Shown here: piece by piece, positions 5,936-12,194 of the stretch
Position numbering within the stretch: the first letter of the stretch is position 1
Layout: the number at the start of each line of letters is the position of its first letter
Assembly: GCA_934654475.1 (NCBI GenBank)
Contig: CAKUFZ010000039.1
Location: forward strand, 1 to 12,194
Direction: 5' to 3'
Length of the DNA: 12,194 nucleotides
Source: an uncultured Coriobacteriales bacterium
GTDB lineage: Bacteria > Actinomycetota > Coriobacteriia > Coriobacteriales > UMGS124
Position numbers and translations under genes: made by a program
Notes under the pieces: generated by a model
What the model was told of the DNA's origin: nothing
Seen by the model: the letters and a program-made list of their open reading frames with translations, nothing else
Databases searched by the model: none

Positions 5936-8175
5936 TAGCAATCGCCTCCCTTCTGAGCTGCGCCGTTCATGACGGCAGCGATTTCCTCCTCGGTGAGCCC
6001 GAGCTCCTCGGCCGAGAGCTGGGATTGCGCGATTTCCAGGTACGCGGGGCAGGAGCGCAGCAGCTCCTCGTGCGTGCCCTTGTCCACGACCGCGCCCTCG
6101 TCGAGCACGACAATCTGGGTGGCGTGCATGATCGTGGCGATGCGCTGGGCCACCACCACGATGGCGGCGTCCTGCTCGTTTTGGGCGAGCGCCTCGCGCA
6201 GCTTGGCGTCGGTCTTGTAGTCGAGCGCGCTGAAGGAGTCGTCGAACACGATGACCTCGGGGTTCTTGGCAAGAGCGCGTGCGATGGAGAGGCGCTGGCG
6301 CTGGCCGCCGGAGACGTTCGAGCCGCTCTGGCTGACGTCGGAAGCGAAGCCGCCCTCGCGCTCCTGGATGAACTCGCTTGCTTGGGCGATGTCGGCTGCG
6401 CGGCGCATGTCCTCGTCGGTCACGGTGTCGCCAGCGAACTTGAGGTTGCTCTCGACGGTGCCCGAGAACAAAAAGCCCTGCTGGGGGATGTAGCCCACGC
6501 GGCGGCGCACGTCGCCGAGCGACATCTCGCGCACGTCCACGCCGTCGAGCAAGACCGCGCCCCTCGTGGCGTCGTACAGGCGCGGGATGAGCTGCACGAT
6601 CGAGGTCTTGCCCGAGCCCGTGGAGCCGATGATGCCGAGCATCTCGCCGGCGCTCACCTTGAAGCTGACGCCGCTGACCACGTCTTCGCCGGCGTCGGGA
6701 TACTGGAAGGCAACGTCGCGGAACTCGAGCTCGCCGCGCACGCCCTCAGCGGGGGTCTTGGGGTTGGCGGGCTCGCGGATGGAGCTCTCGGTGGCAAGGA
6801 CCTCCTCCACGCGCTCGCAGGCAACCTCGGCGCGGGGCATCATGACCGAGACCATCGTGAGAATCATGAACGACATGACGATCTGCATGGTGTAGGACAT
6901 GAACGCCATCATGTCGCCCACCTGCATGATGCCGTCGCTCACGCCGTGCGAGCCCGTCCACACAATGAGCACCATGATGCAGTTCATCACGAGCATCATC
7001 AGCGGCATCATGAAGCTCATGGCGCGGTTGGTGAAGAGCTGCGTGTCCATGAGGTCGGTGCTCGCCTTGTCGAAGCGCTTGAGCTCGTGCTCCTGGCGGC
7101 CGAACGCGCGGATGGGCATGAGGCCGTCGAGGATCTCGCGGGCAACAAGGTTCACGCGGTCGATGTATTGCTGCATCTTCTTGAACTTGGGCATGGTGAG
7201 GCCCATGAGCACGCCCACCACGGCTGAGACCGCGATGACGGCGACGCCGATGGTCCACTCCAGACCCGTTTTGGTGGCGAAGACGCGCACGAGTGCCACC
7301 GTGCCCATGATCGGTGCCATGAGCACCATGCGGATGAGCAGGGTGGACGCCATCTGGATCTGCTGAATGTCGTTGGTGCAGCGGGTGATGAGGGAGGCCT
7401 GGCTGAACTTGCCCACCTCTGCCGCAGAGAAGCTCATGACCTTGTGGAACGTCTTGCGGCGCAGGTCGCGGGCGATGGTGCATGCGGTGTGCGAGGCCAC
7501 GGCGCCCGTGAGGATGGTGGCCACGAGGCTGATGGCGCACAGGCCGAACATCTTCGCGGTCATGCCTGCCAAGTAGGAGTTTTGCACGTCGGCCAGGCTG
7601 ATGCCCTGGGCCTCGTATTCCTGCTGGACATAACCGATGGCGCGCTGCCGCACGATTGAGCCGCCCATCTCGCCCATGGAGTCGGCCATGGCCTGGGCGC
7701 CCTCGACGAGCTGGTCGCGGCTGAGCATGCCGGCGGCAAAGGCGGCGCGCACGTCGTCCATGGAGAGGCTGCCTTGCCCGGAGCCGGTGTTGTCCAGGTG
7801 GCTGGCGTCCACGCCTTGGGCCAGGGCCAGCGCCACGGTCTCGGGCAAGATCATGGCCTGCGCCACGGCCCCGTCGTCCTCGCGGTCGGCCTCGGTGCCC
7901 TGATAGGTGCAAATGCCCTGCTCATTAGGGGAGGAGTAGGCGGCTTCGACGACGGATGCGTCTTCCTCGGACATGAACATCTCCAGGTCGTCGAGGGAAT
8001 CGCGGCGGATGGTGTCGGGCACGGGGCTCTCGATGCCGCCCTGCTGGATGCCCACGTCCACGATTTCGGACATGTAGGCGGGAAGCATCAGGTCGGCGTT
8101 GCAGGTGATGATGATGAGCACGACTGCGGTGATGAGAGCTAGGATGTGATTCTTAAAGAGCTTGATGATTCTCAT
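5935..8175 (-). CDS. ABC exporter half-transporter, degenerate-site subunit with extra loop
   Basis: A 746-residue membrane-plus-ATPase subunit, about 150 residues longer than usual. The excess lies between TM1 (about 8-28) and TM2 (about 210-230): an acidic extracytoplasmic region (for example DSLDDLEMFMSEEDA) with one cysteine. The ATPase domain (about 480-720) has Walker A GSTGSGKT and signature VSGGQ. Walker B, however, reads VIVFDD, with Asp in place of the catalytic Glu, and the H-loop reads AQR, with Gln in place of His. This pattern is known from TM287/BmrC-type subunits, which pair with a canonical partner and contribute a nucleotide site that hardly hydrolyses ATP. The next gene is that partner. 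ATG at 8175 is chosen over ATG at 8181 because AAGGAGG (8184-8190) is 8 nt from the former and only 2 nt from the latter. It overlaps the end of marR by 23 bp. Confidence 0.92.
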   Translation of the reverse strand: MRIIKLFKNHILALITAVVLIIITCNADLMLPAYMSEIVDVGIQQGGIESPVPDTIRRDSLDDLEMFMSEEDASVVEAAYSSPNEQGICTYQGTEADREDDGAVAQAMILPETVALALAQGVDASHLDNTGSGQGSLSMDDVRAAFAAGMLSRDQLVEGAQAMADSMGEMGGSIVRQRAIGYVQQEYEAQGISLADVQNSYLAGMTAKMFGLCAISLVATILTGAVASHTACTIARDLRRKTFHKVMSFSAAEVGKFSQASLITRCTNDIQQIQMASTLLIRMVLMAPIMGTVALVRVFATKTGLEWTIGVAVIAVSAVVGVLMGLTMPKFKKMQQYIDRVNLVAREILDGLMPIRAFGRQEHELKRFDKASTDLMDTQLFTNRAMSFMMPLMMLVMNCIMVLIVWTGSHGVSDGIMQVGDMMAFMSYTMQIVMSFMILTMVSVMMPRAEVACERVEEVLATESSIREPANPKTPAEGVRGELEFRDVAFQYPDAGEDVVSGVSFKVSAGEMLGIIGSTGSGKTSIVQLIPRLYDATRGAVLLDGVDVREMSLGDVRRRVGYIPQQGFLFSGTVESNLKFAGDTVTDEDMRRAADIAQASEFIQEREGGFASDVSQSGSNVSGGQRQRLSIARALAKNPEVIVFDDSFSALDYKTDAKLREALAQNEQDAAIVVVAQRIATIMHATQIVVLDEGAVVDKGTHEELLRSCPAYLEIAQSQLSAEELGLTEEEIAAVMNGAAQKGGDC

Positions 8176-8647
8176 CGGCATCGCCTCCTTCCGTCATAGT
8201 CGGGTCTTGTTTGCTGAGGATTTCGTTGCAGCGCTTGAGGATGCGCAGCGCCTCGCGAGCGTCCTGTTCTCCCAGCTCACGCAGGAACTCCGCACCCCGC
8301 CTGTCGAACTCGGCGCGACGACGGGCGCGCTCGGCTTCTCCTTGCTCGGTGAGCGTCACGGTCACGCGCCTGCGGTCCTGCGTGTCATGGGAGCGGGTGA
8401 TCCAGCCCTTGTCTTCGAGCGCGCGCAGCACGTTGGCCACGCGGGCGGGGCTTAGGTGCGAGCTTTCGGCAATCTGAGAGGGAGTGGGGTCGGCCTCCCC
8501 GGCCACCTCGGCGAGGTGCAGCGCGCGTATCACGGCCATCTCTCCGCGCATGGAGTTGCGCGCGCTGGGGTGCATGCCGCGTCTCATGCGTGCGAGCTGC
8601 TCGAACAGCTCGTGTGAGAGCTCGACGTACGAGTCGTTTGTTTCCAC
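8153..8647 (-). CDS. MarR-family transcriptional regulator
   Basis: The 164-residue protein has the MarR size and a winged helix at about residues 35-102. The recognition-helix region is SQIAESSHLSPARVANVLRA, and the wing reads DTQDRRRVTVTLT, the D-x-R-D/R-R-R signature of the family. Helical ends for dimerisation flank it. It is the first gene of the unit with the two ABC half-transporters, whose first gene starts inside its 3' end. Local repression of an exporter operon, relieved by a small molecule, is therefore the likely role. The start is GTG at 8647 with a weak AAGG about 8 nt upstream. A palindrome with the putative promoter lies immediately upstream. The ligand is unknown. Confidence 0.9.
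   Translation of the reverse strand: METNDSYVELSHELFEQLARMRRGMHPSARNSMRGEMAVIRALHLAEVAGEADPTPSQIAESSHLSPARVANVLRALEDKGWITRSHDTQDRRRVTVTLTEQGEAERARRRAEFDRRGAEFLRELGEQDAREALRILKRCNEILSKQDPTMTEGGDADENHQAL
8184..8190 (-). promoter_or_regulatory. Ribosome binding site deciding the ABC subunit start
   Basis: AAGGAGG lies inside the 3' end of marR. It is 8 nt from the ATG at 8175 and only 2 nt from the ATG at 8181, so the downstream start is favoured. The placement within marR suggests coupled translation. Confidence 0.75.
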
Positions 8648-8844
8648 CAGAACAACCTTACACTAGAAACTAATTTGACTGTAAAAGATTGCCACTGGAG
8701 AAGAGCCGATAATGCGCCGGGGCAGAATCGCTATAGAGAGCACACAGATAGGCCGGGACAGGGGCGGGTGCGGGATGGCTGTGCGTTTATTAAGTTGGGC
8801 GTGCCTACTGAGCCAGGCGGCTCTGCCGCGGTTTGCTCCGGGTC
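8648..8844. other. Gap between marR and lysR-type gene
   Basis: The 197-bp region contains the marR promoter at its left end. A short hairpin GAGCC-AGGC-GGCTC (8810-8823) sits just beyond the stop of the lysR-type gene. No strong terminator or coding sequence was found in the rest. Confidence 0.4.
8657..8685 (-). promoter_or_regulatory. Putative marR operon promoter overlapped by an inverted repeat
   Basis: On the minus strand TTTACA (8685-8680) is followed after 17 bp by TGTAAG (8662-8657), a fair -35/-10 pair. The same bases form the ends of an imperfect 27-bp inverted repeat, TTACA (8658-8662) and TGTAA (8680-8684), centred at 8671. TAGAAACTA within it is a smaller inverted repeat. A MarR dimer bound here would block the promoter. 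The predicted RNA start near 8650 is only a few bases from the GTG, so the message may be almost leaderless. Confidence 0.5.
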
Positions 8845-9759
8845 CTACTGCTGCCCTGATTCTGCCTGCTCACAGGCGTAGACCCAGAAGCGTCGTGCCG
8901 CGGGGGTGCGGCGAGAGTCGCGGCGGCGCACGGCGTAGGTGCCGAAGGCGGCCGATTCGGGCGTGTCAAGCGGGATTATCTTGGCGCCGACATGGCGTGT
9001 GTCGGTTCCGGTGATACGGGCCGGGAAGGCGAAGCACAGCGCGTCATATTTGTGCGACAGCTGCACGAGCATGTCAGGATTCGAGGAAGTAGCAGGGATT
9101 TCGATGTGCACCCCTACCGCCTCGCAGGCTTTGACGATATAGCGGTGCAAGTGATTGAGTCTGCCGGCGGTGACGAGGCGCTGGCCGTCGAGGTCGGCAA
9201 GGGTAAGGCGCTCCTTGCTGGCCAGGGGATTGTCCAGGGGTACAGCCAGCCACAATCCCGTGGCCACGATGAGTGCCCGCTCGAAATGCGCGGGGTCGAG
9301 AAGCGATGGGCACGACCCCACAAGCGCCACGTCGGCTCTGCCGCTCTCAAGCATGTCGAGGGTGCTTTCGGTGTTGCCTTCTTCGAATTCCTGCACGAGT
9401 CCCGCCTCGCGCTCGGCAAACCGCGAGAAAAAGTCTGCCGGCAGCGAGAGCGCCGCACCGGTGGCAAGCGCCAACGTGAGGGTGCCGCCGCGAGCGTCGC
9501 GGGAGGAAGGATAGGCGCGTGCCAGCTCGTCGAACGCCTCGGTCACAGGGCGCGCCTGGGCGAGGAAGATTGCGCCTTCCGGCGTGCTGACCAGGCGGTT
9601 TCCGTCTGCGACCTCGAAGAGCGGCACGTCGATTTCCTCTTCGAGCCTATGCACTGCCTGGCTGAGGGCCTGGCGCGAGACGAACAAGGCCTCTGCTGCG
9701 CGGGCAAAGCTGCCGGTGTCGTAAGCCGCGAGTGCATATTTGAGGTCGCGCATTTCCAT
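8845..9759 (-). CDS. LysR-family transcriptional regulator
   Basis: This 304-residue protein has the LysR layout. An N-terminal winged helix-turn-helix spans about residues 3-62 and shows the hallmark GSFARAAEALFVSRQALSQA and then LEEEIDVPLFE. A linker helix follows, then a two-lobed ligand-binding domain from about residue 92 to the end. The start ATG at 9759 has GAGGG 6 nt upstream; an ATG two codons later is also possible. It is divergent from the Tat-exported flavoprotein at 9944. In this family a divergent neighbour is usually the target, activated when the enzyme's substrate or product binds. No ligand can be deduced. The 8-bp inverted repeat at 9795-9817 is the best candidate site. Confidence 0.92.
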   Translation of the reverse strand: MEMRDLKYALAAYDTGSFARAAEALFVSRQALSQAVHRLEEEIDVPLFEVADGNRLVSTPEGAIFLAQARPVTEAFDELARAYPSSRDARGGTLTLALATGAALSLPADFFSRFAEREAGLVQEFEEGNTESTLDMLESGRADVALVGSCPSLLDPAHFERALIVATGLWLAVPLDNPLASKERLTLADLDGQRLVTAGRLNHLHRYIVKACEAVGVHIEIPATSSNPDMLVQLSHKYDALCFAFPARITGTDTRHVGAKIIPLDTPESAAFGTYAVRRRDSRRTPAARRFWVYACEQAESGQQ

Positions 9760-9794
9760 GGCTGGCCCTCGCTTTCATATGATGTTCCCCCGAT

Positions 9795-9817
9795 AGGCGC
9801 AACTCCCGCTTGCGCCT
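9795..9817. promoter_or_regulatory. Inverted repeat, candidate LysR-type binding site
   Basis: AGGCGCAA (9795-9802) and TTGCGCCT (9810-9817) are perfect 8-bp arms with a 7-bp spacer, lying between the divergent lysR-type and flavoprotein starts. A further TGCGCCT follows at 9817-9823 as a direct repeat of the right arm. Size and place fit a LysR recognition site, which usually lies upstream of the activated promoter. Confidence 0.6.
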
Positions 9818-9857
9818 GCGCCTAGTTTAGCTGCTCACGTATGCTTGTGCTAGTGCC

Positions 9858-9863
9858 TAAAAT
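9858..9863 (+). promoter_or_regulatory. Putative -10 element of the flavoprotein gene
   Basis: TAAAAT matches five of six consensus bases and lies about 80 bp before the start codon and about 40 bp after the inverted repeat at 9795-9817. At the right distance upstream there is only a poor -35 (TCACGT, 9835-9840), as is common for promoters that need an activator. Confidence 0.4.
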
Positions 9864-9943
9864 CGGTTTTGTCAAGGCGCGCATGCCGGTGGGAGCCGGG
9901 AGTGCGCGTCACAGGGGAACGAATACAGAAAAGGGGTTTTCGC

Positions 9944-11704
9944 ATGAGCAAGATGTCTCGTCGCAACTTCTTGGCCGCTTCCGGCGCTGCCGCCGTCGCC
10001 GCAATGGGTGCTGGTACCGCACTGGCCGCCACCTCCACCTCCGCCGACACTTCCGACGCCATGAACGAGGCCGAGGAGAAGGCGACCTCGGGTGCCCAGG
10101 AGGGCGTTGGCGTGGACGACTCCTATGTCGTGAGCCTGAAGAACGGCCTGCCCAAGTGGAGCTTCGAGATTGCCCCCGACCCCATTGCCGACGAGGACAT
10201 CGCCGAGGTCGTTGAGGACGACATCATCGTCGTTGGCGCTGGTATGGCCGGTATCTGCACCACCGCCGCCGCCGCCGAGAAGGGCGCAAGCGTCACGCTG
10301 TTTTCCGCCTCCAGCCAGCCCATTTCCCGCGGCGGCTCCAACTTCTCTGCCTACAACAAGGTCATCGAGGAGTACGGCATCGACCGTCTCGACCCGGTCG
10401 ACTTCTTCTACCATGAGGAGCGCGCCGCCAGCTTCACCATCGACCAGAAGATGTGGATGCGCGGCTACAACAACTCCGAAGAGGCCATGAACTGGTGCAT
10501 TGACATCGTCCGCAGCAAGGACGTCGAGGTGTTCCTGGAGTCCGACAACCGCCTGGACAACGGCCCCGACTACGCCATCGGCTTCGGCGCCAAGGGCGAC
10601 GACACCGCCAGCGCTTCCACCGGCCAGCAGAACGCCGTCGAGGCCATGGAGGCCTACGCTCTCGAGCAGGGCGCGACCATCATCTATGACACCGTGGCCA
10701 AGCAGCTCGTGCGTGACGAGGAGACCGGCCGCGTGACCGCCGTCGTGGCCCAGAAGGCCGACGGCAGCTACGTGAAGTTCGTGGGCCACAAGGGCATTGT
10801 CCTTGCCACCGGTGACTTCTCGGCCAACAAGGAAATGATTGCCAAGTATTGCCCCCAGATCCTGCCGATTGTGGGCCTCGAGGACGCCGAGACCGACTAC
10901 AACCGCGGCTTCGCCCTCACGGGCCTGTATCCCGGCGACGGCCAGAAGATGGGCCTGTGGGTTGGTGCCGCTTGGCAGCACACCTCCGTTGCCCCGATGA
11001 TGCAGGGCGCCTGGGGCGGCTCCTTCGAGCCCCTCGGCTTCCACCAGGGCCTCAACGTCAACATGAACACCGAGCGCTACCAGCGCGAGGACATCTCCGC
11101 TCCTTACGCGGCCAACCACCTCATCACGCAGCCCGGCCACGTCGCCTTCGGCATCTGGACGGCCAACTTCGCCCAGGCCATCGTCGACGCCGGCTATGAG
11201 TGGCGCACCTTTGGCAAGCGCTACGAGACTCCTGCCTCCACGCCCGACGAGATGATTGAGAAGTGGGAGGCCGGCATCGAGGCCGGCAGCTACTTCAAGG
11301 CCGACACGCTGGCCGAGCTCGCCGAGCAGCTGGGCCTGGACGCCGAGAAGCTGCAGGCCGTGGTCGACCGTTACAACGAGCTGTGCGACAAGGGCGTTGA
11401 CGAGGACTTCCACAAGGCTGCCCAGTTCCTCATCCCGATCGAGCCCGAGGGTCCCTTCTACGCCGCCCGCAACTACGCCATGATGATGACCGTCATGGGT
11501 GGCCTCAACACCAACTGCGACATGCAGGTGTGCGACGAGAACGACGCCCCGCTGCCCGGTCTCTTCAACGTGGGCCACATGACGGGCAACATGTACGCCA
11601 ACAACTACAACTTCGCCATCCCCGGCAACTGCTACGGCATCAACTGCATCACCTACGGTTATCTGCTCGGCCATGACCTGGCCGACGGCAAGTTCGACGC
11701 GTAG
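9944..11704 (+). CDS. Tat-exported FAD-dependent reductase (fumarate reductase flavoprotein family)
   Basis: A complete 586-residue exported flavoprotein. A Tat leader (SRRNFLAASGAAAVAA, residues 5-20) ends near ALA 26-28. The FAD-binding fold begins with DDIIVVGAGMAG (GAGMAG 98-103). Other family landmarks are GSNFSAYN 131-138, HKGIVLATGDFSANKEM 282-298, YPGDGQKMGLWVGA 329-342 and GLFNVGHMTGN 539-549. No FMN-attachment or haem motif is seen, so electrons must come from a partner elsewhere. The C-terminal active-site region reads YANNYNFAIPGNCYGINC. The His and Arg that bind fumarate in flavocytochrome c3 (HGANRLGGN) are not conserved, so fumarate is an unlikely substrate; another electron acceptor is implied. 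ATG at 9944 is chosen because GGGG at 9933-9936 is 7 nt upstream and the Tat motif then sits at the N-terminus; upstream in-frame codons lack both. Probably activated by the divergent LysR-type protein. Confidence 0.93.
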   Translation: MSKMSRRNFLAASGAAAVAAMGAGTALAATSTSADTSDAMNEAEEKATSGAQEGVGVDDSYVVSLKNGLPKWSFEIAPDPIADEDIAEVVEDDIIVVGAGMAGICTTAAAAEKGASVTLFSASSQPISRGGSNFSAYNKVIEEYGIDRLDPVDFFYHEERAASFTIDQKMWMRGYNNSEEAMNWCIDIVRSKDVEVFLESDNRLDNGPDYAIGFGAKGDDTASASTGQQNAVEAMEAYALEQGATIIYDTVAKQLVRDEETGRVTAVVAQKADGSYVKFVGHKGIVLATGDFSANKEMIAKYCPQILPIVGLEDAETDYNRGFALTGLYPGDGQKMGLWVGAAWQHTSVAPMMQGAWGGSFEPLGFHQGLNVNMNTERYQREDISAPYAANHLITQPGHVAFGIWTANFAQAIVDAGYEWRTFGKRYETPASTPDEMIEKWEAGIEAGSYFKADTLAELAEQLGLDAEKLQAVVDRYNELCDKGVDEDFHKAAQFLIPIEPEGPFYAARNYAMMMTVMGGLNTNCDMQVCDENDAPLPGLFNVGHMTGNMYANNYNFAIPGNCYGINCITYGYLLGHDLADGKFDA

Positions 11705-11718
11705 GAGCCGGTAGACCA

Positions 11719-11745
11719 AGGCGCGGGGCCAGATGCCTCGCGCCT
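11719..11745 (+). terminator. GC hairpin just after flavoprotein gene
   Basis: AGGCGCGGGGC (11719-11729) pairs with GCCTCGCGCCT (11735-11745) over 11 bp including one G-U, with a 5-nt loop. There is no T tract, so it may protect the 3' end or slow polymerase rather than terminate alone. Confidence 0.45.
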
Positions 11746-11768
11746 GTGCTGAGGCGTTGGCAGGAAGA

Positions 11769-11811
11769 GCGGCTTGCGATGTACATCAAGAAGCAAGCTG
11801 GCCGCCTTTTT
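11769..11811 (+). terminator. Possible intrinsic terminator with bulged stem
   Basis: GCGG-CTTGC (11769-11777) pairs with GCAAG plus CCGC (11793-11805), with a 4-nt bulge; TTTTT follows at 11807-11811. The loop contains the palindrome GATGTACATC (11778-11787). Confidence 0.45.
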
Positions 11812-11840
11812 AATATGAGCAGGACATTGTCAAGAGGCAG

Positions 11841-11882
11841 AAAGCGGCCGGGCCCAATTTTTGGTTGGACCTGGTCGCTTTT
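11841..11882 (+). terminator. Intrinsic terminator
   Basis: A 17-bp stem pairs AAAGCGGCCGGGCCCAA (11841-11857) with TTGGACCTGGTCGCTTT (11865-11881). It includes two G-U pairs and one mismatch, and the loop is TTTTTGG. The 3' arm runs into TTTT. It is the most convincing stop for the flavoprotein transcript. Confidence 0.7.
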
Positions 11883-12136
11883 CTATATGGTCAACCCCCG
11901 GGCCTCACCGCCGAGTCGAGTGTCTGTCCGACGCCCGTCTTGCAGTTTAATATCCGCCCGTGGCGCTTGAGCGCTGGGCATTCCGTTGCTACGGCTGGGG
12001 CCCTCGTCATCCTCCGAGTCTGTTGTCGTGCTTGCCGGCCCTGCGCCGGCGCGACGGAAAAGAGCGGGAATGGGCCCTAACGGCCTCGGACGCGGCGGCT
12101 GGGGGACTGACGTCCTCTGGGTGGCGCGGCCGGGCG

Positions 12137-12194
12137 CTAGGCGGCCTCCACCATGCAGCCGAGCGCCCAGCACCAGCACGCGAGCTCCCGGGCG
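12137..12194 (-). CDS. Possible C-terminus of an unknown minus-strand gene (partial)
   Basis: In one minus-strand frame entering from the right edge, the last codons read ARELACWCWALGCMVEAA and end in TAG at 12137-12139. The composition (Trp, Cys, Leu, small residues) would suit the end of a membrane or small globular protein. With 18 residues nothing more can be said, and another frame is also open here. Confidence 0.25.
   Translation of the reverse strand, partial: ARELACWCWALGCMVEAA

Larger units (their letters stand above)
11705..12136. other. 432-bp gene-free stretch
   Basis: It contains the three hairpins after the flavoprotein gene and, further on, a GCCGGC-CCTGC-GCCGGC repeat (12034-12050). 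Open frames in it overlap the terminators and lack ribosome sites. From about 11885 to 12136 I recognise no gene, RNA or mobile element. Confidence 0.5.

Noticed and set aside
4130..5938. 602-codon open frame antisense to the second ABC gene
   Set aside because: It is rich in His, Val, Ala, Gly and Asp with no recognisable domain, and mirrors the complementary codons of a strongly supported ABC gene. GC-rich coding DNA commonly gives such shadows.
5936..5941. TTG start two codons before the ATG of the second ABC gene
   Set aside because: ATG at 5935 is the better codon, has better spacing from AGGGAGG and makes the typical TAATG overlap.
5929..7227. 432-codon open frame antisense to the first ABC gene
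   Set aside because: Same mirror effect; low-complexity composition and no family motif or ribosome site.
9869..9943. Longer upstream start for the flavoprotein
   Set aside because: It would add 25 residues before the Tat signal, lacks a ribosome site, and puts the start at the predicted RNA start. ATG 9944 has a good GGGG site.
9872..11719. 615-codon open frame antisense to the whole flavoprotein gene
   Set aside because: Val/Gly/His/Ala-rich mirror of a gene with clear FAD-binding motifs; no domain of its own.
11746..11970. 74-codon open frame after the flavoprotein gene
   Set aside because: It runs through two terminator hairpins and has no recognisable domain.
1..12194. tRNA, rRNA or insertion-sequence genes
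   Set aside because: No cloverleaf with a GGTTCRA-type arm, no rRNA stretch and no transposase motif was found on either strand by eye.

Overview
The window is GC-rich, with strong G/C third-position bias, and looks like an anaerobic Actinomycetota of the class Coriobacteriia, probably near Eggerthellales. That placement is an inference. It rests on base composition, on several Tat-exported or flavin-dependent reductase-type proteins (one intact, one broken, and one bare Tat leader at the left edge), on a c-type haem motif next to the broken flavoprotein, and on a two-gene ABC exporter with a histidine-poor degenerate subunit. No rRNA, tRNA, CRISPR array or insertion-sequence transposase was seen.

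Left part (1-1260): the first 22 codons of a minus-strand Tat-exported protein run off the left edge. It is divergent from a tetR-type regulator (219-857). The 151-bp gap holds two copies of a GTACACTGTACG box, which is also a near-palindrome. After the tetR terminator lies a 125-bp scar (969-1093) that is about 96% identical to parts of the intact ABC gene at 4061-5935. It has an exact, in-frame 636-bp deletion at an 11-bp repeat.

Middle (1263-4060): a complete Fic-domain AMP-transferase with an inhibitory-helix motif and a C-terminal winged helix sits behind an AT-richer leader carrying two repeat families. Next come a 365-bp gene-free stretch with two strong hairpins, then a decayed fumarate-reductase-like flavoprotein on the minus strand. 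That remnant has lost its N-terminal FAD-binding half, appears to have an internal deletion, and is joined out of frame to a piece of c-type cytochrome with a CxxCH motif. The two ABC-tail copies bracket this whole segment as direct repeats.

Central operon (4061-8647, minus): marR, then two ABC half-transporters. The genes overlap and are probably translationally coupled. The first subunit has a degenerate catalytic site (Asp for the catalytic Glu, Gln for the H-loop His) and an extra extracytoplasmic region of about 150 residues. The second has a canonical site. They fit an asymmetric heterodimeric exporter under local MarR control.

Right part (8845-12194): a LysR-type regulator is divergent from an intact Tat-exported FAD-dependent reductase, with an 8-bp inverted repeat between them that may be the LysR site. 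Two candidate terminators follow. The last 58 bp may be the C-terminus of another minus-strand gene. I see no clearly new multi-gene system. The most unusual signals are the paired scars of deletion and fusion, the direct-repeat-flanked Fic segment, and the repeat-rich leader of fic.
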